A stretch of 64,000 nt of DNA from an uncultured Collinsella sp. (GTDB lineage Bacteria > Actinomycetota > Coriobacteriia > Coriobacteriales > Coriobacteriaceae). The stretch is from contig CABRFZ010000002.1 in the NCBI GenBank assembly GCA_902470365.1, forward strand, positions 70,261 through 134,260, given 5' to 3'. This document shows, piece after piece, positions 7,078 to 16,048 of this stretch. The notes below the pieces were generated by a model. It was not told the origin of the DNA. It worked only from the letters and a program-made list of their open reading frames with translations, and ran no database searches. The translations under genes were made by a program, and so were the position numbers. The stretch's first letter is position 1; every line of letters starts with the position of its first letter.

Positions 7078-8244
7078 CTACTCGGCGTCGGTCTCCTCGT
7101 CCTTCTTCTCGGAAGGCAGCGGGGTAACCTCGATCTCGACGCCCAGAGTCTCAGCAGCAGACTTCATGGACAGGGAGATACGACGACGGTCGAGGTCGAT
7201 CTCCATGACCTTGACCTGAACCTTGTCGCCCACGTGGGTGACCTGAGAAGGCTGATCGACGTGCTTGTTGGCCATCTCGGAGATGTGCACCAGGCCCTCG
7301 ATGCCCTCGCCCAGGTCGACGAAAGCGCCGAACGGGACAAGCTTGGTCACAGTGCCCTCGACGATAGCGCCGACGGGGTACTTCTTGACCAGTGCGCGCC
7401 AAGGATCCTCGGTGGTCTGCTTGAGACCCAGGGAGATGCGCTCGCGGTTGAGATCGACGTCGAGAACCTCGACCTCGACCTCCTGGCCGACCTTGACAAC
7501 CTCGGAAGGATGGTTGACGTGGTTCCAGGAGAGCTCGGAGATGTGGATGAGGCCGTCGATACCGCCGAGGTCGACGAAGGCGCCGAAGTCGACGATGGAG
7601 GAAACGGTACCCTGGAGACGCATGCCAGACTTGAGCTTGGACAGGATCTCGGAGCGCTCGGCCTTACGGGACTCCTCGAGCACGACGCGACGGGAGAGGA
7701 CGACGTTGTTGCGGTTGCGGTCCATCTCGATGACGCGAGCCTCGATGCGGGTGCCCATATAGGAGGTGAGGTCCTTGACGCGACGGAGGTCGACGAGGGA
7801 AGCGGGCAGGAAGCCACGCAGGCCGATGTCGAGGATCAGGCCGCCCTTGACAACCTCGATAACCTCGCCCTCGACGTTCTCGCCGGAGTTGAACTTCTCC
7901 TCGATGCGGTTCCAAGCACGCTCGTACTCGGCACGCTTCTTGGACAGGACCAGACGACCGTCCTTGTCCTCCTTCTGGAGAACCAGAGCCTCGATGGGAT
8001 CACCGAGTGCAACGATGTCTGCAGGGTTAGCGTCCTTGCGGATGGACAGCTCGCGGACCGGGATAACGCCCTCGGACTTGAATCCGATGTCAACGAGCAC
8101 CTCGTCATGCTCGATCTTAACGACAGTGCCGTTAACGAGATCGCCCTCATCAAAGTCGGTAATCGTACCGTCGATGAGGTTGTTCATCTCCTCCTCATTG
8201 ACATCGTCAAGAGAGAAAATGGACGAGTTCTGAATCTCACTCAA
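7078..8244 (-). CDS. rpsA: 30S ribosomal protein S1
   Basis: The 388-residue product contains four S1/OB domains, starting near residues 35, 121, 206 and 291, each with a G-x-V...DxGxx(G/S)FxP/GL pattern (for example DFGAFVDLGGIDGLIHISEL). The four-domain form is usual for Gram-positive S1, shorter than the six-domain E. coli protein. It binds mRNA on the small subunit. The start is a TTG with AGGGG seven bases upstream; a strong candidate promoter lies about 130 bases upstream, leaving a long 5' leader where autoregulation could act. The acidic tail is typical. Confidence 0.93.
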   Translation of the reverse strand: MSEIQNSSIFSLDDVNEEEMNNLIDGTITDFDEGDLVNGTVVKIEHDEVLVDIGFKSEGVIPVRELSIRKDANPADIVALGDPIEALVLQKEDKDGRLVLSKKRAEYERAWNRIEEKFNSGENVEGEVIEVVKGGLILDIGLRGFLPASLVDLRRVKDLTSYMGTRIEARVIEMDRNRNNVVLSRRVVLEESRKAERSEILSKLKSGMRLQGTVSSIVDFGAFVDLGGIDGLIHISELSWNHVNHPSEVVKVGQEVEVEVLDVDLNRERISLGLKQTTEDPWRALVKKYPVGAIVEGTVTKLVPFGAFVDLGEGIEGLVHISEMANKHVDQPSQVTHVGDKVQVKVMEIDLDRRRISLSMKSAAETLGVEIEVTPLPSEKKDEETDAE

Positions 8245-8375
8245 AGGTGGACCCCTTTCGAACTACGGGGCCCCGATTGCTAGGACCTACAGAAGGGTGC
8301 GACAAGCACACAACGTTTAGGAACACTCGGGAGCCGACAGATACTAATGTGACGCTTATGCAATCACGTTCGTAT

Positions 8376-8404
8376 AGGTTACGGGGAAATGAGTTCGATT
8401 TCAA
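8376..8404 (-). promoter_or_regulatory. Candidate rpsA promoter
   Basis: TTGAAA (8404-8399), 17 bases, then TAACCT (8381-8376) on the minus strand. Transcription would begin near 8368 and leave an mRNA leader of about 120 bases before the TTG start. The whole 8245-8559 intergenic stretch contains no gene; its plus-strand end must also hold the promoter of the HAD gene, which I cannot place confidently (a TTGACG occurs at 8473). Confidence 0.5.
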
Positions 8405-8559
8405 GCGTGAACTGCGATTTTTTACTCGTGTGGAGACTTTTTCGTAATCTTATGAACACATGTCTCCACAACTTGACGATAACCAGCCAGGCATTTGGCT
8501 TTAGGGTAAAGTATCCGGAGTTAACGTCTCTAGATTAAATTTACGAGAAAGGTGCCCGC

Positions 8560-9318
8560 GTGCTCAAAGCAGTCGTTTTCGATATGGACGAGACGCTTCT
8601 TAGCATCAACCTCAACGCATTCATCCTTCGCTATTTTAAGGATGTCTCATCGATGCTCGCGGATATCGGGCGCCGCAGCCGCGGTGGCACGATGGCACGC
8701 CTCGGCACCATCCTGGTCGACCTCAACGCCAATCGCCGCAGCGGCACGGACAATCGTACCAATCTTGAGTTTTACCGCACCGAGGTCGAGCGCCGATGCG
8801 GTATCTGCCTCTCCGATCCCCTCATCTACGAGGCGTTTACCTACTACGATCGCGAAGTCCTGCCGTACAAGAACGACGATGTCATTAACGCCCACGCCAT
8901 GCCGGGCGCACACGCCGCGCTTCAGGCCGTACAGGACGCAGGACTACGCTGCGCGCTCTTCACCAACCCCAGCTTTACGCAGGGAGCCATCGAGTGCCGC
9001 ATGGGTTGGGGCGACCTGACCGACGCCCCCTTTGAGCTCGTGACGCACATGGGAAACACCACCCGCTGCAAGCCCGATGCCACCTACTATCTCGAGCAGC
9101 TTCAGGTGATGGGGCTCGAGCCGCATGAGGTCCTTATGGTGGGCAACGATCCGAAGCGCGACTTCCCGTCCCCCGATTGCGGCATCCAAACCGCCTATGT
9201 GGGCCAGGGCAAGCCCAGCCGAGCCACCTGGCGCGGAACCATGGAAGACTTCGCCCGCGACTTTAACGCCGTAGTAGAAGCCTTCTACGAACACCAAGTA
9301 GCCGACGAACTGTCTTAA
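8560..9318 (+). CDS. HAD family hydrolase
   Basis: A 252-residue haloacid dehalogenase-fold phosphatase. Motif I is VFDMDETLL at residues 6-14 with both aspartates, the motif II threonine is in ALFTNPSF (about residue 130), the motif III lysine is near residue 168 (RCKPDATYY) and motif IV is MVGNDPKRD (about residue 191). The helical cap is inserted after motif I. Substrate unknown. The start is GTG with AGAAAGG eight bases upstream. Its last four bases overlap the end of the convergent cysteine desulfidase gene. Confidence 0.85.
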   Translation: MLKAVVFDMDETLLSINLNAFILRYFKDVSSMLADIGRRSRGGTMARLGTILVDLNANRRSGTDNRTNLEFYRTEVERRCGICLSDPLIYEAFTYYDREVLPYKNDDVINAHAMPGAHAALQAVQDAGLRCALFTNPSFTQGAIECRMGWGDLTDAPFELVTHMGNTTRCKPDATYYLEQLQVMGLEPHEVLMVGNDPKRDFPSPDCGIQTAYVGQGKPSRATWRGTMEDFARDFNAVVEAFYEHQVADELS

Positions 9319-10634
9319 CAGACCTGCGTTTTGCCGATCATGATGTTGAGGATCTCGACGTCGGTGTCTTTCATGCCCACGCGGCCTACGTAGCCCATGC
9401 TGGCGATTGTCTGCTCAACGGTATCCTGGATCAGGCCTTCGCCGGCACGGAAGCCGCGGCCCTGCATGGCCATATCGTGGCCCAGAATCGCCGCATCAAC
9501 GGCTGCGGAAATCTTGGCGGCACAGCTCGCCTTGGCGCCATCGCACACGATGCCGCCCACGTTGCCAAGCGTATTCGATACCGTCGCGCCAATCTGCTCG
9601 CGCGTGCCACCGCACAGCCAGGTAATGGCTGCGCCGGCACCGCACGCGGCGCAAATCGCACCGCAAAACGCCGAGAGCGCACCAATATAGCTCTTGATAT
9701 GCACGGCGATAAGATCGGACAGCATCACGGCGCGCACCAGGCGCTCGTGGTCGCAGCGCAGGTACTCGGCATACTCCATGACGGGCAATGCGCAGGTAAT
9801 GCCCTGATTGCCCGAGCCGCACACAATGGCGACTGGCAGCGCGCAGCCGTTCATGCGGGCGTCGGACCCGGCGGCCGCACGGGCACGGGCACGGCAGGCG
9901 ACATCATCGGCACGAGCGCCCAGCAGCGTACGGCCCACCTCGGCGCCCCAAGCGTGCGCGAGGCCCTCGGCGCTAATGGCGCCGTTCAGCTCGATCTGAC
10001 GCTCAACGGCAGCGCGGGCACCCTCAATGTCACCGTCCTCGATAAAGTCGATGATGGTCTCGATCGACATGGGCGTGTCGGCGTTATCTGCCGCACGCTC
10101 GGCCACCACGCGCTCGGCGCAGGCGGCACACTCCCCCGCCGACTTACCGCATACCGGAATGCCGTCGAGCGTATGGCACGTGACGTTGGTGTGGTGGTCG
10201 GTAATCTCGACGACCGCGGTATGGCCCCCGGCCGTGGCAGTCACCTTGATGTAGAGGTTGGACACGCCCTCGACAAGCGACACATCGCAGTAGTCGGCGT
10301 CGGCGAGGAGCTCGGTCACGCGAGCACGGTCTTCGTCGTTAACGCTCTCGAGCACCTCGAGCGCGCTCTTGGCGTCACCGCCCACGGCACCCAGCACGGC
10401 CGCGGCCTCAATACCGTGCATACCGCCCGAGTTGGGCACGGTCACGCTCTTGACGTTCTTGATGATGTTGCCCGAGCAGGCAACGTCCATATGATCGGGT
10501 TCACAAGTGAGCGTCTGGCTCGCCAACGCCGCCGCATAGGCAACGGCAATGGGCTCGGTGCAGCCGAGTGCACAGACAAGCTCGCGGTTCAAAACATCGC
10601 AAAACGCGGCATCACGAAGGGAATCGGTAGGCAT
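9315..10634 (-). CDS. L-cysteine desulfidase / UPF0597 (CyuA/YhaM) family protein
   Basis: The 439-residue protein belongs to the serine dehydratase alpha-like family UPF0597. It has the N-terminal GCTEPIAVAYAAAL (about residues 24-37), SGNIIKNVKSVTVPN (about 54-68), and late conserved GSGNQGI, SYIGALSAFCGA and GNVGGIVCDGAKASC with cysteines expected to hold a [4Fe-4S] cluster. Characterised members (CyuA, archaeal CdsB) break L-cysteine into pyruvate, ammonia and sulfide in anaerobes. AGGAG precedes the ATG. The reaction is inferred from the family; a serine deaminase activity is the main alternative. Confidence 0.82.
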   Translation of the reverse strand: MPTDSLRDAAFCDVLNRELVCALGCTEPIAVAYAAALASQTLTCEPDHMDVACSGNIIKNVKSVTVPNSGGMHGIEAAAVLGAVGGDAKSALEVLESVNDEDRARVTELLADADYCDVSLVEGVSNLYIKVTATAGGHTAVVEITDHHTNVTCHTLDGIPVCGKSAGECAACAERVVAERAADNADTPMSIETIIDFIEDGDIEGARAAVERQIELNGAISAEGLAHAWGAEVGRTLLGARADDVACRARARAAAGSDARMNGCALPVAIVCGSGNQGITCALPVMEYAEYLRCDHERLVRAVMLSDLIAVHIKSYIGALSAFCGAICAACGAGAAITWLCGGTREQIGATVSNTLGNVGGIVCDGAKASCAAKISAAVDAAILGHDMAMQGRGFRAGEGLIQDTVEQTIASMGYVGRVGMKDTDVEILNIMIGKTQVC

Positions 10635-10906
10635 AGGTATCTCCTACTTGTATAACGGACTGGGCTCTCGAAGATAATTAGCTCCTTTATTTGATAACAA
10701 TGCATCAAAAACCGCAACCATGGTTCCGGCGGACGGCCCTCAAGCGCAAACTGACGACATTCATTCATGAGAAGCCGGTCTTGTTGCTTGCTAAAGCGTT
10801 TGACCAAAAAACGCCCGAGCGTTTACGCAAGAGTCGCGCTATCATGCAGTCGAACGCGGTAAACACCTTTAGCACTTGCGCCGCACAGACCAGAGAGGAA
10901 CCATCC

Positions 10907-11374
10907 ATGAAGATCGGTATCGGTAACGACCACGCCGCCGTCGAGCTCAAGAACATCATCTCCGAGCACCTGAAGGAGCGCGGCTGCGAGGTCGTGAACT
11001 TTGGCACCGACACCTCCGAGAGCTTTGACTACCCCATCGCCGGCTACAAGGTGGGCAAGGCCGTTGCCAACGGCGACGTCGACCTGGGCATCCTGATCTG
11101 CGGCACCGGCGTCGGTATCAGCCTGGCTGCCAACAAGGTAGAGGGCGTGCGCGCCGTCGTGTGCTCCGAGCCCTTCAGCGCCAAGCTCTCCCGCATGCAC
11201 AACAACACCAACGTGCTCGCCTTTGGCGCCCGCGTCGTGGGCTCCGAGCTCGCCAAGATGATTGTCGACGAGTGGCTCGACGCCGAGTTTGAGGGCGGTC
11301 GTCACGAGCGTCGCGTTAACCTCCTCAACGAGATCGACCACACGCGCGGCCTCAAGGTCGTCGACGAGGCCTAA
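10907..11374 (+). CDS. rpiB: Ribose-5-phosphate isomerase B
   Basis: The 155-residue product matches RpiB/LacAB. The N-terminal MKIGIGNDHAAVELK contains the substrate-binding Asp-His, and the catalytic cysteine is in LICGTGVGISLAANK (about residues 64-79). The enzyme interconverts ribose 5-phosphate and ribulose 5-phosphate in the pentose phosphate pathway. The start at 10907 follows AGAGAGGAA; the longer frame back to 10691 is not supported. A GC hairpin at 11402-11436 ends the transcript. Confidence 0.93.
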   Translation: MKIGIGNDHAAVELKNIISEHLKERGCEVVNFGTDTSESFDYPIAGYKVGKAVANGDVDLGILICGTGVGISLAANKVEGVRAVVCSEPFSAKLSRMHNNTNVLAFGARVVGSELAKMIVDEWLDAEFEGGRHERRVNLLNEIDHTRGLKVVDEA

Positions 11375-11401
11375 ACTACTCAGTGCCACAAGCTAACAGC
11401 A

Positions 11402-11436
11402 GGGGCCCGCTCGGAACTCATGTCCGAGCGGGCCCC
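11402..11436 (+). terminator. rpiB terminator hairpin
   Basis: A 14-bp perfect stem (GGGGCCCGCTCGGA and complement) with a 7-base loop, followed by TTCATAGATTTT. It begins 28 bases after the rpiB stop codon. Confidence 0.7.
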
Positions 11437-11452
11437 TTCATAGATTTTGGAA

Positions 11453-11487
11453 TAAAAGGGCGCCGCGGATGGAGTTCCGCGGCGCCC
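11453..11487 (-). terminator. ndk terminator
   Basis: On the minus strand a 12-bp stem (11458-11469 with 11476-11487, GGGCGCCGCGGA) is followed by TTTTATTCC. It lies about 40 bases past the ndk stop codon, back to back with the rpiB terminator. Confidence 0.75.
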
Positions 11488-11525
11488 AAGCCACACGCTA
11501 ACAGCTTTAAGGAGTCAAAGCTGGT

Positions 11526-11930
11526 TTAGCCAAAGAAGCGCTTGATCTCGATCTCGGCGTTCTCCAGGCAGTCGGAGCCGTGAATCACGTTGGCGTTGAC
11601 ATCGACAGCAAAATCGCCGCGGATGGTGCCGGGGGCAGCGTCAAGCGGGTTGGTAGCGCCCATGAGGGTGCGCATCTTGGAGACAGCGGAGAGACCGGAA
11701 ACGACCATCTTGACGACCGGACCGCTCGTCATAAAGTCACAGAGACCGCCAAAGAAGGGCTTGTCGGCCAGATGGGCGTAGTGCTCCTCGACGGTAGCGC
11801 GCTCGAGCGTGGTCATCTCCATGCGCTCGATGACAAGGCCGCTACGCTCAATGCGAGCGACGATCTCGCCGATCTTGCGGTCGCGCACGGCGTCGGGCTT
11901 AATCATGATGAAGGTCTTCTCGATAGCCAT
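11526..11930 (-). CDS. ndk: Nucleoside diphosphate kinase
   Basis: A 134-residue protein of normal family length. It has the N-terminal EKTFIMIKPDAV, the RxxMGxTNP-type segment TLMGATNPLDAAPGTIRGDF, and the phosphohistidine site in NVIHGSDCLENAEIEI (about residue 115). It transfers the gamma phosphate from NTPs to NDPs in the cytoplasm. The ATG at 11930 is chosen over the longer frame because the family starts here. A good promoter lies at 11994-12022. Confidence 0.95.
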   Translation of the reverse strand: MAIEKTFIMIKPDAVRDRKIGEIVARIERSGLVIERMEMTTLERATVEEHYAHLADKPFFGGLCDFMTSGPVVKMVVSGLSAVSKMRTLMGATNPLDAAPGTIRGDFAVDVNANVIHGSDCLENAEIEIKRFFG

Positions 11931-11993
11931 AAGGTAGCCTTTCAAGTAGGTTCGCGCGTGCCCAAGTCCCATTCCGGCACCCGCCTGGACTGC

Positions 11994-12022
11994 ATCGTAA
12001 CAGAGTTTTAGCTGCAGTTAAA
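11994..12022 (-). promoter_or_regulatory. Candidate ndk promoter
   Basis: TTTAAC (12022-12017), 17 bases, TACGAT (11999-11994) on the minus strand, about 64 bases upstream of the ndk ATG. The -10 box matches five of six consensus positions. Confidence 0.5.
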
Positions 12023-12314
12023 CAAAAAGCTGTTTATTGAAACGTTGCAATTTATTGAAGCGTTCCATATGTGTCACTTCTGTTTCGAAGCCCGATTAGA
12101 GTACCATCCGACTGTCCATCAACCGCATCGAACAGAGCAGACGGTCGGTTGCCACCCGCGAACGTATCCCCTTCACAACCTGCCCAAAGGTCCTACAGAA
12201 GTTCTCGACAAGCCCCTCCCCCATAGCAACAAAATACAGGCGCCCACATCAGCAGGCGCCCGTAAAGCGAAACCGAGTTATCAATACATGGCCAGAACGG
12301 CTTCAGCCAAACCT
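12023..12314. other. Intergenic region between ndk and argH
   Basis: No gene is supported. Near the argH end, minus-strand GGCGCC (12260-12255) and GGCGCC (12244-12239) can pair around a 10-base loop and are followed by TGTATTTTG, a modest argH terminator. The central part is relatively AT-rich and otherwise featureless. Confidence 0.5.
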
Positions 12315-13745
12315 CTACTTTGCCCCGTGACCCATCTCGACGACCTTGGTCAGCGATCCAAACACGCCTTCGTCGGCCACGAGCTGTGCCTCGGCGCGCT
12401 CAAGCTGCACGGCAACGGCGGCAGGAGCGGTACCGCCCTTGGTCGTTCGCGCAGCAACGATTGAGGGGATGTCGAGCGCCTCGGTAATATCGCGCTCAAA
12501 GAGCGGGCTTGCCTCCTGGAACACCTCAAACGGCAGGTCCTCAAGATTGCAGCCGCGCTTCTCGCACATCAGGACCAAATGACCCACCACGGCATGTGCC
12601 TCGCGGAACGGCAGGCCACGCTTGGCCAGGTAATCGGCAACATCGGTGGCGGCAAGGTGCCCCACGCCGCACTCGCGCACCATGGCATCCTCGTTGACGG
12701 TCCAAGTCGAAATCATACCGGCCATAACCGACAGACACTGCATGAGCGTGTGGGCGGTATCGAGCGCGCCCTCCTTGTCCTCCTGCAAGTCCTTGTTATA
12801 AGCAAGCGGCAAGCCCTTCATGGTCACGAGCAGCTGCACCAGGTTGCCATACACACGGCCGCTCTTGCCGCGGATAAGCTCGGCAAAGTCGGGATTCTTC
12901 TTCTGCGGCATGATGGACGAGCCGGTGGAGTACGAGTCGGAAAGCGTGATAAAGCCAAATTCGGAGCTCGACCACAGCACGATCTCCTCGGAAAGACGCG
13001 ACAGGTGCATGGCCATGACGGAGCCGGCGTAATGCAGATCGAGAAGGAAATCACGGTCGGAAACCGCATCGAGCGAGTTGGGAATCACACCCGCAAAGCC
13101 AAGTTCGGCAGCCGTCATCTGGCGATCAAGCGGATAGCTCGTACCGGCAAGCGCGGCAGCACCCAGCGGGCAGTTGTCGGCGGCATCAAAGGCGGCCTTC
13201 AGGCGTGTAAAGTCGCGCGCGAACATCCAGGAATACGCCAGCAGATGATGCGACAGCAGCACGGGCTGAGCATGCTGCATGTGCGTGTAGCCCGGCAGAA
13301 TCACCTTGTCGTACTTCTTGGCCGCATCCACCAGCACATGACGCAGCTCAAGATTGGCCTCCATGAGCTCCTTGGCCAGCGCCTTGACGCCCAGGCGCGT
13401 ATCGGTCGCCACCTGGTCGTTGCGCGAACGCCCAGTATGCAAGCGCTTACCGGCCTCTCCGATGCGGCGCGTCAGCTCGCTCTCGATGGACATATGAATG
13501 TCCTCGTCGTTGATATCGAAGGTGAAGTTGCCGGCATCGATATCCTGTTCGATTCCGGTCAGGCCCCTGGCAATCGCCTGCTCGTCCTCGGCACTGATGA
13601 TACCCTGGGCCGCCAGCATCTTGGCATGCGCCTTAGAGCCGGCGATATCCTGCTTATAGAGATGTTTGTCGACCGGCAGCGACGCGCCAAACTCCTGTGT
13701 GACCTCGGCCACGCCCGCCTCAAAACGACCGCCCCAAAGAGCCAT
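12315..13745 (-). CDS. argH: Argininosuccinate lyase
   Basis: The 476-residue product matches ArgH: N-terminal LWGGRF, HTGRSRNDQVATD (about residues 113-125), TPxTHMQ-type GYTHMQHAQPV, and the fumarase-superfamily signature GSSIMPQKKNPD (about 280-291) that carries the mobile catalytic loop serine. It releases fumarate and arginine in the last step of arginine synthesis. The ATG at 13745 has AAAGGGG upstream. It lies downstream of argG on the same strand with a small ORF between. Confidence 0.95.
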   Translation of the reverse strand: MALWGGRFEAGVAEVTQEFGASLPVDKHLYKQDIAGSKAHAKMLAAQGIISAEDEQAIARGLTGIEQDIDAGNFTFDINDEDIHMSIESELTRRIGEAGKRLHTGRSRNDQVATDTRLGVKALAKELMEANLELRHVLVDAAKKYDKVILPGYTHMQHAQPVLLSHHLLAYSWMFARDFTRLKAAFDAADNCPLGAAALAGTSYPLDRQMTAAELGFAGVIPNSLDAVSDRDFLLDLHYAGSVMAMHLSRLSEEIVLWSSSEFGFITLSDSYSTGSSIMPQKKNPDFAELIRGKSGRVYGNLVQLLVTMKGLPLAYNKDLQEDKEGALDTAHTLMQCLSVMAGMISTWTVNEDAMVRECGVGHLAATDVADYLAKRGLPFREAHAVVGHLVLMCEKRGCNLEDLPFEVFQEASPLFERDITEALDIPSIVAARTTKGGTAPAAVAVQLERAEAQLVADEGVFGSLTKVVEMGHGAK

Positions 13746-13863
13746 GGAACCGTCCCCTTTCTCCAAATACCAAAACAAGCGCCCTAAGCAATGCGCCATG
13801 TCGCTAAAGCGATTTTTCAACCGCTAGTTTTACATATTCCCCACCGTGCGCGGGGCCATGTAG

Positions 13864-14034
13864 CTAATTTGCAAAGAAGTGACGCACCAGGCACTTGGCG
13901 CCCAACGTCTCCCTCCGGATGTTGCCCTGCGAGCCATCGACCCAGGCCTTCAGGCTCATGGGAACGTCCTCGATCTTTACAGCATCGAACTCTGGCGCGA
14001 GGGCAAGTAAAGCGTGCGCGATAGCATTGAACAT
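13864..14034 (-). CDS. Small hypothetical protein, 56 residues
   Basis: An ATG at 14034 preceded by GAGGAG with 8-base spacing opens a frame of 56 codons ending in TAG at 13864. The peptide begins MFNAIAHALLALAPEFDAVK and ends RHFFAN; it has no signal peptide or clear membrane span, and a mixed, protein-like composition. I do not recognise it. It lies between argG and argH on the same strand, so it may be cotranscribed. The strong ribosome-binding site is the main evidence that it is real. Confidence 0.5.
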   Translation of the reverse strand: MFNAIAHALLALAPEFDAVKIEDVPMSLKAWVDGSQGNIRRETLGAKCLVRHFFAN

Positions 14035-14084
14035 AATGGATACTCCTCATATATATAGGCGCAGAGCCGCCAAATTGATAGAGG

Positions 14085-14114
14085 GAGCCCCGCCGGACAA
14101 CCCCGGCGGGGCTC
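14085..14114 (-). terminator. Hairpin between argG and the small ORF
   Basis: A 12-bp perfect stem (GAGCCCCGCCGG and complement) with a 6-base loop. On the minus strand it is followed by CCTCTATC and not by a proper T-run, so it may be an attenuating or RNA-stabilising hairpin and not a full terminator. Confidence 0.5.
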
Positions 14115-14267
14115 GGACTCAGCCGCAGACGCGGCATCATATATGCGGGCGGAACGTAGGGGCCACCGATGTTAAGAAGTGTCAGCAAGCATAACGAAAG
14201 GTAGGGACCCCGTGCGCCCGTTATGTATCACGCGGATGGGCCGCGCGGATACCAAGGGAGAGAGGCG

Positions 14268-15494
14268 CTAGGCCTGGGCGGCGGCGGAGCTGGAACCCTG
14301 GACCTTAGCCCACGTCTTGAGCGACAGCGTATCGATCTCGATAAAGCCGGCGCTGGCCTTCTCGTCAAACGTGGTGTCGCGGTCGTAGGTGGCCAGACCG
14401 TAGTCATACAGGCTAAACGGGCTCTTGCGGCCGACGACATGGCAGTTGCCCTTAAAGAACTTCAGGCGGACGGTACCGGTCACGAACTTCTGGGTATCGG
14501 CCATAAAGGCATCGAGCGCGTTCTTGAGCGGGCTGTACCACTGGCCGTTGTACACGGCGGTGGCCCAATCCTGCTCGAGCTTGATCTTGGTCTTGAGCAG
14601 GTCGCCCTCGACGCAGATGTCCTCGAGCGCCTTGTGGGCGGTGATGAGCGTCAGGGCGCCGGGAACCTCGTAGCACTCGCGGCTCTTGAGGCCCACCAGA
14701 CGATCCTCGACCAGATCGAGACGGCCAAAGCCGTTGTCGCCGGAGATCTTGTTGAGGGCGATGACGATCTCGGAGAGCTTCATCTTCTTGCCGTCGACGG
14801 CGACGGGCTTGCCGGCCTCAAACTCAATCTCGGTATACGTCGGGGTGTCGGGCGTGTCCTCAGGATTCTTGGTCATAACCCAGGCGTCGTCGAGCGGCTC
14901 GTTCCAGGGATCCTCCAGGTGGCCGCACTCAATGGCACGACCCCACAGGTTGTCGTCGATGGAATAGGGGTTGTCGTTGGCACCCTCGGGAACCGGCACG
15001 TTGTGGGCGTGGGCATAGGCAACCTCGTCGGGACGGCACTTCAGATCCCACTCGCGAACCGGGGCGATGACCTTAAGCTCGGGGTCGAGCGCCTTGACGG
15101 CAGCCTCAAAACGAACCTGGTCGTTACCCTTGCCGGTGCAGCCGTGTGCGACGTAGGTCGCGCCAAACTCGTGAGCGACCTCGACAAGCTTCTTGGCGAG
15201 CAGCGGGCGAGACAGGGCGGAAAGCAGCGGGTACTTGTTCTCGTACATGGAGTTTGCGGCGATGGCCTTGGTCAGGAACTCATCGGAGAACTCGTCGCGC
15301 AGGTCGAGCACCTGGCAATCGAGAACGCCCAGGTCAAGCGCCTTCTGCTTCTTGGCGTCCAGGCCGGTCTCCTCCTGGCCCACATTGCCGCAGACACAAA
15401 CGACATCGAGATTCTTCTCGTCCTGGAGCCACTTGACACATACGGATGTATCAAGACCACCGGAATATGCGAGAACGACTTTTTCCTTGCTCAT
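14268..15494 (-). CDS. argG: Argininosuccinate synthase
   Basis: The 408-residue product has the ATP-pyrophosphatase P-loop LAYSGGLDTSVCVKWL (residues 8-23) and the second signature GCTGKGNDQVRFE (about 117-129). It condenses citrulline and aspartate to argininosuccinate. The ATG at 15494 follows AAAGGAAA; the ORF could extend to 15545 but only the chosen start fits the family. A long gene-free stretch lies upstream. The gene cluster argG-small ORF-argH lacks argF; the ornithine carbamoyltransferase in this window (62846) sits instead with catabolic genes. Confidence 0.95.
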   Translation of the reverse strand: MSKEKVVLAYSGGLDTSVCVKWLQDEKNLDVVCVCGNVGQEETGLDAKKQKALDLGVLDCQVLDLRDEFSDEFLTKAIAANSMYENKYPLLSALSRPLLAKKLVEVAHEFGATYVAHGCTGKGNDQVRFEAAVKALDPELKVIAPVREWDLKCRPDEVAYAHAHNVPVPEGANDNPYSIDDNLWGRAIECGHLEDPWNEPLDDAWVMTKNPEDTPDTPTYTEIEFEAGKPVAVDGKKMKLSEIVIALNKISGDNGFGRLDLVEDRLVGLKSRECYEVPGALTLITAHKALEDICVEGDLLKTKIKLEQDWATAVYNGQWYSPLKNALDAFMADTQKFVTGTVRLKFFKGNCHVVGRKSPFSLYDYGLATYDRDTTFDEKASAGFIEIDTLSLKTWAKVQGSSSAAAQA

Positions 15495-16048
15495 GGCTGT
15501 TTCCTTTCGCCCTTGGTAGCTAGTTAGAACATCGGTCAGTTGCAAGTCACCTTGAGGTCAAAAACCGTGCAATATCAGGTTATTCAGCAGAATGCATCAC
15601 AGGCATGCCCTAGAAACATGCGGCTATGTCGTGCTAAAACCCAACGACCTCAAAATGACTCTGTTGAGGCATTGCGCCCCATGCGGACAGAGACGATTGT
15701 TATCGTCGTCGGGAAATTGCGCGCTGGCGTCGGATGGCATTGTCTGCAGTGGTGATGATCTTTACGAACTGCATCTGCCTCTCCTTTCACGTATCGCCGG
15801 GCGCAATTCTAATATCGTAAACGGTACCTTTTCCTCGGTAAGCGGTTGTTTTTCCGTCTCCGTTTTCGATGTTCGCTATATTACGCTAAAGTGCCCGCAG
15901 CACAAGCGACAAATTCAAATTTCTGAAAAGTTTTTTCATTAGTTTGTGAAGCGTGGTGCAAATACGCTCCGTTCCTGCGAAAATACGGCCGACTACGAGT
16001 TGATGGTTATAACGTCTGAAACAATCTCGAAACGAAAGGCTCGCTTTT
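15495..16048. other. Gene-poor intergenic region between argG and the Cof-type phosphatase
   Basis: No gene is firmly supported. A plus-strand frame at 15592-15942 encodes 116 residues including a C-x2-C pair, but it has no ribosome-binding site and no family I know. The region is lower in GC than its surroundings, especially 15840-16020. It must hold the argG promoter on one strand and the phosphatase promoter on the other; I cannot place either with confidence. Confidence 0.4.

Noticed and set aside
15592..15942. A 116-residue plus-strand ORF upstream of the Cof-type phosphatase
   Set aside because: It has no ribosome-binding site, no recognisable family and sits in a low-GC regulatory stretch; kept only as a note for the intergenic region.
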